Under the pieces are notes generated by a model. That model was not told where the DNA came from, made no database searches, and saw only the letters and a list, made by a program, of their open reading frames with translations. A stretch of 64,000 nucleotides of DNA from Aphanomyces cochlioides (Eukaryota; Oomycota; Saprolegniomycetes; Saprolegniales; Verrucalvaceae), in assembly GCA_019828595.1 (NCBI GenBank), contig JAHQRK010000010.1, positions 124,001 to 188,000 of the forward strand, in the 5' to 3' direction. Positions 57,269-64,000 of this stretch are shown here, in pieces. A program made the position numbers and the translations under genes. Position 1 is the stretch's first letter. Every line of letters begins with the position of its first letter.

Positions 57269-58909
57269 CTACTCGACGAGCTGCGAGATGTGTTCGATCG
57301 CCGCGACAAAGTTGGTGTAGTAGAAGCCGATCTTGCCGGAGAGATCCTTGGGATCGCTCACGAGCGCTAGCAATTCCTTTGTTGCTAGAGGGTTGGCCAA
57401 GAGGCTGGTAATGACGACATAGATGTGGATAGGCACAAAGTCGTCAGCGGAAAGCACGAGGCCTTGGTACGCTTCGCCATGCGATTCCACGACCGTTTGG
57501 TAGACGCCCATCGCAGAATTCATAATGCACTTGAGCTTGTCGATTGGAAGCGTGCACATATCCATCGTGCTCAATTCAGTGCAAGCATGAATCCAGTCTT
57601 CGTTGGCAAATGCATTTTTGACACCGAAAGAGGTTTGAGAACGCTTCGCCAATACTCGCATCTTGCGCAAGAGCGTCTCTTCGTCTTCTTCACGTACGAT
57701 AGCACGAAGACATTCAGCGACGTCGTCTTCGAGAGCGACGTACACACGGTTTTGCACGACGGAAGCAGCTTCGCGACGAACGTTCTGCACGGCTTCTTCA
57801 AAGATGTCACTGTCTGCAATGCTCAATCGCATCGACTTGACAAACTCCTGGACGTCCGACACTTCGAGAAGCGCAGCTTGGAGATCCGCCATCTTGACTT
57901 TGATACAGTCGAGCATTGCTTGTGCATTCTCTTTCGAGATGCGCGTCTCTTGATCACTCGATTTCTTCGAGAGAAGGATGTTCTTGGAGGGTGCAATGTA
58001 CAACGCTGATGCACGTCGAGTGAACTGGTCGATGAATTCGTCGCACTCCGCTGCAATCGAGGAGAAAGCTTGCGCCATGACCTTGCTGATGGTTGTTGGT
58101 GAGGGTTTCTCAGAGAATGCACAAGTGCAAGGCTGCATGAAGGACGATTTACGCAAGAGTTCGCCATCCTTCTTCTGAGGTGAGTTCATGCCCACGAACG
58201 CCTGCAGCAACGACAGCACTTGTTGGCGTTGTGGGCCCAAAGGCGTAGGTTGGACAATCATCGCCGTCTGGCGAAGAAACGAGTCCATGATGACCATTCG
58301 CTGCCGGGTAATCGATTTGCGCGAATTCAATCGGAACAGACGCTTGGGTACGCGGCATTTGCGCAATCCATAAAGCGTTCCCCAGAATGGCGTCTCAACT
58401 GGTGACGTCGACACGGTCTTGACTTGCTTGTACAGGGTATAGAGCTCTTTGTACGTCTTTTGGATTGTCCACGTTTTGGTGTCTTCTTCGACACGGATCG
58501 TGTAGAGCAGTTGCCCGCCGACTGTGGTGGCCCCCGTGACTCGGACAACCAACGCTGGGGCGTTGACGTACGTGTAGTCCATACAAGCGCTCAAATCCGA
58601 CAAGCATCGTTCTTTCGCCGTGAACGATCCACAGCTGCACGTCGAGTTGGTGCTGCACATCGAATACGTTTTCGACCGGAGGCGTTTGTGGCTTGGGGAC
58701 ACATGCGCTTGATTGATCGGGATTCCATCGTCCACGAGCAGTTGGTCAAGCGAGACAGTACCGGTGATTAAATCGTCCATCGTGTCGGATTCGAGCCATG
58801 TTTCCTGGTAGTTTTCGTCCGACGATTCCGTCGTGTCGGTCACGTTACTGTAGGAACTCAACCGATGTTCCAACAGCGCGCCATCGTCGAATTCCGTCTC
58901 AACCGTCAT
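57269..58909 (-). CDS. PX-VPS9 domain Rab GEF-like protein
   Basis: Single long frame of 546 residues. After an acidic Ser-rich N-terminus, a Cys-rich short stretch (MCSTNSTCSCGSFTAKERC) precedes a PX-type phosphoinositide-binding domain (ALVVRVTGATTVGGQLLYTI, KTYKELYTLYKQVKTV, RRMVIMDSFLRQ-like R-x-x-L-x-x-F block QRMVIMDSFLRQTA). The C-terminal part is a VPS9 domain: LSADDFVPIHIYVVITSLLA and SGKIGFYYTNFVAAIEHISQ. VPS9 domains exchange GDP for GTP on Rab5-type GTPases, so an endosomal Rab GEF is inferred. The domain order PX before VPS9 is less common than in animal RIN or yeast Vps9 proteins. Confidence 0.78.
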   Translation of the reverse strand: MTVETEFDDGALLEHRLSSYSNVTDTTESSDENYQETWLESDTMDDLITGTVSLDQLLVDDGIPINQAHVSPSHKRLRSKTYSMCSTNSTCSCGSFTAKERCLSDLSACMDYTYVNAPALVVRVTGATTVGGQLLYTIRVEEDTKTWTIQKTYKELYTLYKQVKTVSTSPVETPFWGTLYGLRKCRVPKRLFRLNSRKSITRQRMVIMDSFLRQTAMIVQPTPLGPQRQQVLSLLQAFVGMNSPQKKDGELLRKSSFMQPCTCAFSEKPSPTTISKVMAQAFSSIAAECDEFIDQFTRRASALYIAPSKNILLSKKSSDQETRISKENAQAMLDCIKVKMADLQAALLEVSDVQEFVKSMRLSIADSDIFEEAVQNVRREAASVVQNRVYVALEDDVAECLRAIVREEDEETLLRKMRVLAKRSQTSFGVKNAFANEDWIHACTELSTMDMCTLPIDKLKCIMNSAMGVYQTVVESHGEAYQGLVLSADDFVPIHIYVVITSLLANPLATKELLALVSDPKDLSGKIGFYYTNFVAAIEHISQLVE

Positions 58910-60071
58910 GACCCGCTTGGCCGTGAGAGTGGAAAAACCAGAATGGCATATCTCATGGCGTGCGTTCTAATGCGCCATCTTCATCCCACCCTGAGGTAGC
59001 TACAGCATATCTTCCGTCCTAGTCCGCCGACATGCAATGCATGGTATCATCCCTTGGGTGAAATCACTCCTCCCGCCACCTGCTCTCCTATACGTGCATT
59101 TTAGCTTACTCTTTGTATAGTGGCGAACTTCACACGTTGAATGACGACAGAAAGGTAACCCTACTGGGAAAAATGCCCAAGTAGAATGTTCAAGGGGATG
59201 CTTCAACAAGCTCTTTTAGGCGTGTTCCCAAGAAAAATAGAAGGTTTGTTCCCATCGAAATACAAGTACACGAGGACAAAAGGGGCATATTACCAGAGGT
59301 GAGATCATAAGGCTCTCTCCTCTCACGTGCTTGACAGCGTGTTGCCCCTCCGCCTTGCAAGCGTCCGTAGCGGCGAAAGTATTGGTGAAACAAGATGATC
59401 GGACAACCTTGACACGCGACGCGCGTATGCGCGGATCATAAATACGCCAGCCCAGCAATGTCGGTCAGCAGTACAGTGCATATGTTGACTGGAAGGGATA
59501 TGATGCAGCCATGTGGGGAAGAAAGCATGCGGTTTTTTGTGCAGAGCAGCGAGAAAGAGGGAGCACAGTCTTCGTTCGGCTTTCACCAGATCCACGACAA
59601 CGACATGTCGTGGCCGCCTCACACAGCCATGAGTACGTGTAGCTACACCATGATGGCTGCAGAAAGCTAATGATCAAGGCGTGGGTGGCTCAGATGCAAC
59701 GCATTAGCAAACGATGGGATTTTCAAGGAGTTTAATGGGCCTTACCGAGGCAGAGCGCACATAAGCATGCCGATAGTTGCCTGGGTATGGTCAGTCGCCA
59801 CCCGCGCCCATCTGCAGCTTCCTTCTCAAGCCGCAACACAGACTCGCACGCCATGGATGGGCACTCTGATCGTGCTGTGCACATGGCAAAAGAATTTGGA
59901 ATACTCGTATCTGATTGGTTCACATAAGCCAATCAATTTGCAAAATTCGAAACTTCAACGTCTTCGATTGGTTCATTTCAGCCAATCAAAATTGAGTATG
60001 TCATTTTGAACGATGCAGATTGGTTCCTTCCAACCGCGACCCAAAGCTCCGAAACAAGAAAGACGCCATCC
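58910..60071. other. Spacer with paired GATTGGTT...AGCCAATC hairpins
   Basis: 1.16 kb without a supported gene. Near its end (59907-59990) two tandem copies of a small palindrome occur: GATTGGTTCACATAAGCCAA(TC) and GATTGGTTCATTTCAGCCAA(TC). Both are about 90-170 nt before the ATG of the small gene. Confidence 0.45.
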
Positions 60072-60475
60072 ATGGACGACGACGAGATCGAATCGCTTGA
60101 AGTGATGGGCGCCTTCCTCGCCTGCTTGCATGAAGTAAATCCAAGTCTCGATGAAATACGTACATGACTTGTTGTAGACAAACTCGCTTCTTGGCACGTT
60201 GAACAAGCAAGTACTGGCGCTCTCGCAAGAGTTTGCAACCGCCGAGCGCAACTTGGTACGATCCTGAGACGGCATCAGTCAGCATTCATGACTATGCATA
60301 GAGCGCATTATCTATTCCATTCCGGTCGACCATGTATGAAGTTGCGATGCGCGAGGTCCGTCTTTACACTTATTTGATCAAGCCTCCGACATGTTGTTCT
60401 GTTATGTAGAACGCGGATCGATCGTTTCACACAAACTCGCCCAGGTTCCCCGCCTCGACGCATGATGGAGTCTAG
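60072..60475 (+). CDS. Small four-exon helical protein
   Basis: Four tiny exons, all joined phase 0 by GT-AG introns (about 60135-60179, 60258-60306 and 60361-60412), encode about 85 residues: MDDDEIESLEVMGAFLACLH, TNSLLGTLNKQVLALSQEF, SALSIPFRSTMYEVAMRE and NADRSFHTNSPRFPASTHDG. The middle part is a strong amphipathic helix. It is reminiscent of small kinetochore (DASH Dad1-like) or BORC/BLOC subunits, but I cannot assign it. Each exon is too short to be seen as a separate frame, so it is easily missed. Confidence 0.6.
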
Positions 60476-60724
60476 CCCAAATTACAATCCATGCGAGATA
60501 CTTATACTACAATTGCAGCCACATTCATGGACACGTACTGTCGTCGCGGAGTTGTTGGAGTGGTTGTTCCGCGCGTAATTGTGTGATATGGGTGTCGTTA
60601 CCTCATGTCGTGCTTTCTGAGGCGTTTTTCGACAAGAGTGAGAAGGTTTTGGCCACTCGGTGGACATGACTGGAGGCTCGTTCATGGGCATATTTAGAGC
60701 GGCAGTTACAGCGCCACTTTCGCG

Positions 60725-62221
60725 ATGGTGCAGGCTGAAGATGCGGGCATCTTTGTCCTCTGGGTCATGCATCTCTACTTCCCCATCGCATTGGCTCTAT
60801 TTGTACAGAGAAGTAATCACTCAGCAATCAAATATCGCCAACCTGAAATCACTGCTGTCACCGGAGGACTCTTGGCCACGTTCACACTTGTCCGGCCCCT
60901 TATCACTTGCTTTGGCGATGACTCGATTCCGATTTCCATGTACATCTTTGTGGATAACATGCTTCTCATGATTGCTGGTGTCTCCTTTATCCTTGGTCAA
61001 GCGATTGTTGTCGTCAAGTTTGCAGTCACAGAGCTTCTAATCGACCCACGGCAAGCAACAGAGGACCGCGTCCGCCATGTTCAATCACTTCGATGGCTTC
61101 TGTATCCCCGTGTGCAAATTGCAATATGGACTACAGCAACTTGTATCGTATGCACACCGATGATTCATGTCATACGTCGCCTTCCAGACGATTTAACCGT
61201 CGTTGATTTGATTTCATCAAGCAATCCTTACGCACAGACCCTTTCGATCATCACAGCAACTGAAATCGTACTCGCAACAGCAATTTCGTGGGCCCTTACG
61301 CGCAGGATAAGTCGTGTCGTGGACAACTTTGGTCTTCGAGCTACATACCTCCGTATTGCCAAGTACGTTTTCGCCTGCTTGATTTGTTGTGGGGTGATAA
61401 CACTCTTACCTTTTGCTGGGGTTACTTCAATCCTCGACGAAATTCATGCAAGCACAATGATAATTCTGCACGGAGCCCATGTCCTTTGTGTCCTATTGAT
61501 TGTGATGCCGCTACGACAATCATATCTACAAGAGGAAACTCACCGAAATATGCATCTAAAGCGTCACGCTCCCGCTGGGGAACTTGATTACAAGGTGCTT
61601 TATCGATTTCTCTCGACAGACGAAGGCTATTCGGTATTTCTGGCGTTTTGTCGACGAGAACTTGAGACGGACCTTCTGTTGGCATGGCAGTTCGTGGAAA
61701 TGTACAAACGTGGTCAAGTCCCCATGAGTGAAGTCTACACCAAAGTGCTCGATCCGCAGAGTACATTTCAAGTCCCAGAGCTGTCGAGCGTTGTTCGCAA
61801 AATGTACGACCGTCCTGAACTTTCTCCGTCCGACAAAAGACGGTCTTGGGTTGAAACCATCCTTCAACCTGTGCGTCGGAGTATTGTTGGCAAAGGCCAA
61901 ACGGCTGTCGTTCCCACAGCGCCATCAATTACAATGTCCAATTTCAAGATGTCAGCGAGTCGCACGTTTTTCAATCCGCTCAGCGCAGAGCTCTTGCGTC
62001 TTTTATATCGCAACGTTCTCCCAAGATTTGAAGAGCTGTCCCCAGCACGAAATACATGGATAGCCTTTCGAAATGGAGAAAAGGCCATGGCATCGCTGGA
62101 TGCTGTCGACAATATGGTTCGCAAGACAATGGTGGTGGCGGTGAAAGAAGGAGTTTCCATGACTCCAAACTTGGAAGACATTCCACGGCCCCTACGAATC
62201 CCTCTCAATGAGCGCGGGTGA
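60725..62221 (+). CDS. 7TM protein with C-terminal RGS domain
   Basis: Seven hydrophobic segments occupy residues 1-275 (VLWVMHLYFPIALALFV, YIFVDNMLLMIAGVSFILGQ, VQIAIWTTATCIVCTP, TLSIITATEIVLATAISWAL, YVFACLICCGVITLLPFAG, MIILHGAHVLCVLLIVMPL). The C-terminal half looks like RGS: LYRFLSTDEGYSVFLAFCRR, LLLAWQFVEMYKRG, NPLSAELLRLLYRNVLPRFE and ARNTWIAFRN. RGS domains speed GTP hydrolysis by G-alpha; the combination resembles plant/protist 7TM-RGS proteins and fits G-protein signalling. Single exon, 498 residues, ATG at 60725. Confidence 0.8.
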   Translation: MVQAEDAGIFVLWVMHLYFPIALALFVQRSNHSAIKYRQPEITAVTGGLLATFTLVRPLITCFGDDSIPISMYIFVDNMLLMIAGVSFILGQAIVVVKFAVTELLIDPRQATEDRVRHVQSLRWLLYPRVQIAIWTTATCIVCTPMIHVIRRLPDDLTVVDLISSSNPYAQTLSIITATEIVLATAISWALTRRISRVVDNFGLRATYLRIAKYVFACLICCGVITLLPFAGVTSILDEIHASTMIILHGAHVLCVLLIVMPLRQSYLQEETHRNMHLKRHAPAGELDYKVLYRFLSTDEGYSVFLAFCRRELETDLLLAWQFVEMYKRGQVPMSEVYTKVLDPQSTFQVPELSSVVRKMYDRPELSPSDKRRSWVETILQPVRRSIVGKGQTAVVPTAPSITMSNFKMSASRTFFNPLSAELLRLLYRNVLPRFEELSPARNTWIAFRNGEKAMASLDAVDNMVRKTMVVAVKEGVSMTPNLEDIPRPLRIPLNERG

Positions 62222-62387
62222 TCGTCCTTTTTGGCGCGCTTCCGTTTTTCAAAATGAGCAGAGCAACACCTAAGGAAGGCACAATAATTTTCAGCAAAAT
62301 TAACAAATATATTTATTGTGCTGTTAAATTTCACACTAACATAATCAATAATTTATTGTTTGTTGACTGCTCATATTTTCTCAGTCC

Positions 62388-62732
62388 ATGGACTACCCGC
62401 CCTTGTTCATGCAAAGGATGCATCCTGCAGAAAGCCATGGTCCAGAGGTCAATTATTTTGGCATTTTGTGGTCTCTCGAGGCTAAACACTACTCTTGGGA
62501 ACCACCGACAGAACCTGTGATGCCAACTGTCGAATGCAGATTAAATGAGTTGAAGAAGAATTGTTACGTTGTATCCACGAACTTCCTTTTGAATGAATTA
62601 ACAGGTTAGTAGGAATATGAGATGTAAATTGCGAGCAGAATCCTCCACTGCTCTGCAGACTTTATCGTTGTAGTGCATTGCCTTCAACTACCTGAGCAAA
62701 ACCTGTTTATATTGAATATATTATCAAAATAG
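62388..62732 (+). CDS. Tentative two-exon hypothetical gene
   Basis: Starts MDYPPLFMQRMHPAESHGPE and runs to LLNELT. Splicing out about 55 nt (about 62606-62660, GTTAGT...TGCAG) continues as DFIVVVHCLQLPEQNLFILN and stops at 62732. No domain is recognised. It lies in AT-rich sequence between two real genes, so it may be a real small gene or chance. Confidence 0.3.
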
Positions 62733-62933
62733 ATACCTAAGTATCCTAAATAAAATGTAACATTCGCTTTATATACCTTGATAATAATATAACCTTTTAA
62801 ATTTTATATTGTAATTTATCAACTGTAGGACACTTGTCAATTATTTTTCTGTGATCAAAAATAAATAATTGTGTTTGCAATACATGCCGATTCGAAATCA
62901 TTCGACTGGGAGGGAAAACGACGCGGCCATCCG

Positions 62934-64000
62934 ATGCTCCGTTCTTGTGAAGAATGCCGCCAAGTTGTCGCCCAAGGAGACATTGCTGAGTGGACTTGCG
63001 CAACGTGCGGTGGTATTTTTCATGGAATATGTGTCCGCAACAAGAAACGCTCCAAGACTTGGCATTGTTCGGGGTGTCAAGGGAAGAAACAGGAGAAAGG
63101 CCTGCTTGTCGCTGAAGCTGTAAATAAACTGATTGACGAGAAAGAAGACACAGAAGACGCATGGTGGGCTGAAATGGAGAGTCCTTCACACCAACTGGAC
63201 GATGCGTCGTCCAGTGACTATGAGGTACGCGTCCAAATTCTTGCCGTGCACAGCAAACCAATATTATCTCCCATAGGACATTGATAGTCCCATAAGACAT
63301 GAGCAGTCGAAAAACGTACGCCGATACAGCAACAACCAATTTCTAACGTGTGATATAGGGAGCAGAAGACAGTCTGTCGTCGGATTCGCTCGATATAGAC
63401 AGCTCTGGTGTGTGTACAAGATGTGGATTGATAAGCATTCCAAAGATCCATATATGGAACTGCATTGTGTGCAAAAAGAACACCGCTCATTCACTCTGCA
63501 ACAAACAGTTTGATCGCAAACGATACACATGTCCGAGCTGCACAAGTCGGCGATCTCGAATTACTGACTCTACCCAATACGTCATCAAGCCTCTGCTCAA
63601 GAAGATTGCTGAAAGTGCTGTGGTTCTATGCGATCACTGCCAAGGAGAGTTCTCGATGGCAACGCTCAATATGTCCAAGCTCCCAAAGGGGGATTGGTTT
63701 TGCCATCATTGTGACGACCACTCGCCAGATAATGAAGACGTGGCCACGTCATCCAAACGAGCACGGGAGAGTCAGTCGGCGTCACCAAAACCAGACAAGC
63801 GCGCTAAATCCTCCACGAAATCCAGCAAGAAGAGCAGTGACCCTACTCTACTTCAGCGCTCCAACAGGAGCTCCAGTGTTGACGTTGCACTCTGTTCAAG
63901 GTGCGGAGGCATTTCTGGAAAAGATCAAAAGTGCCGCGAGTGCCGTCGAGTGTCAAAGATGGGCAAGGCAAAAAAGCGAGAGCGCGTGCCGCTCCGTGTA
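62934..64000 (+). CDS. Multi-PHD-finger protein, 3' part cut by window end
   Basis: PHD fingers read histone tails. The first cluster is CEECRQVVAQGDIAEWTCAT followed by CGGIFHGICVRNKKRSKTWH and CSGC. An intron (63223-63357) leads to CTRCGLISIPKIHIWNCIVC and AHSLCNKQFDRKRYTCPSC, then CDHCQGEFSMATLNMSKLPK and DWFCHHC. A Lys/Ser-rich linker and CSRCGGISGKDQKCRECRR, perhaps another zinc site, follow to the end. The first in-frame ATG is 62934 (MLRSCEECRQVV); an upstream exon could exist. Only the N-terminal part is present, so length and any catalytic domain are unknown. Confidence 0.75.

Overview
The window looks like a piece of an oomycete (stramenopile) nuclear chromosome, most likely Saprolegniales/Aphanomyces-like. 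The evidence is a dense gene layout with many GT-AG introns of only about 40-55 nt, flagellum-linked genes (CFAP36), an ether-lipid gene with a peroxisomal PTS2 signal, cyclic-nucleotide-gated channel paralogues, and the Cys/His-rich oomycete motif CLYKTGKC...LCDMHR. No species was determined. Most genes were rebuilt by hand-joining exons, so spans are firmer than individual splice sites. Layout: 0-4.2 kb holds a STIMATE-like ER membrane protein (-), an unrecognised gene (-) and a membrane-anchored RanBP2-finger/HECT ubiquitin ligase (+). 4.2-6 kb is gene-poor and carries a broken hAT transposase tail. 6-10.6 kb holds casein kinase 2 beta and a long EH-domain endocytic scaffold (+). 10.6-15.5 kb holds two tandem long-chain acyl-CoA synthetases (-), both beginning MGAAES. 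17.3-27.4 kb holds PCF11 (+), a coiled-coil/armadillo protein (-), a secreted Cys-rich protein (+), a protein with repeated F-x-P-x-I-N/D-P-x-S motifs (+) and AGPS (+). 27.4-32.6 kb is an accessory block: three copies of a CSRNP-like nuclear-protein domain, two of them forming a large inverted repeat, plus a 373-bp MITE-like insertion whose empty site is also in the window. 32.7-44.5 kb holds lysyl-tRNA synthetase, a Mis18-like protein, an oomycete Cys/His-motif protein, two CNG channels (the first a pseudogene) and mitochondrial fumarase. 44.5-46.1 kb is a repeat-rich spacer full of GATTGGCT/AGCCAATC motifs. 46.1-58.9 kb holds the mitochondrial trifunctional protein alpha subunit, CFAP36, an SLC44 transporter, a third and intact CNG channel, RPL10 and a PX-VPS9 Rab GEF. 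60-64 kb holds a small four-exon gene, a 7TM-RGS protein and a multi-PHD protein cut by the window end. Functionally this is mostly housekeeping: fatty-acid activation (two ACSL), beta-oxidation (HADHA), ether-lipid synthesis (AGPS), choline-type transport (SLC44), translation (KARS, RPL10), transcription termination (PCF11), and signalling or membrane traffic (CK2B, EH, VPS9, RGS, CNG). Neighbouring convergent genes end very close together; HADHA and CFAP36 share a TTAA. The least ordinary parts are the CSRNP palindrome with the MITE, the CNG family with unusual pore and nucleotide-binding residues, and the clustered inverted CCAAT motifs in spacers.
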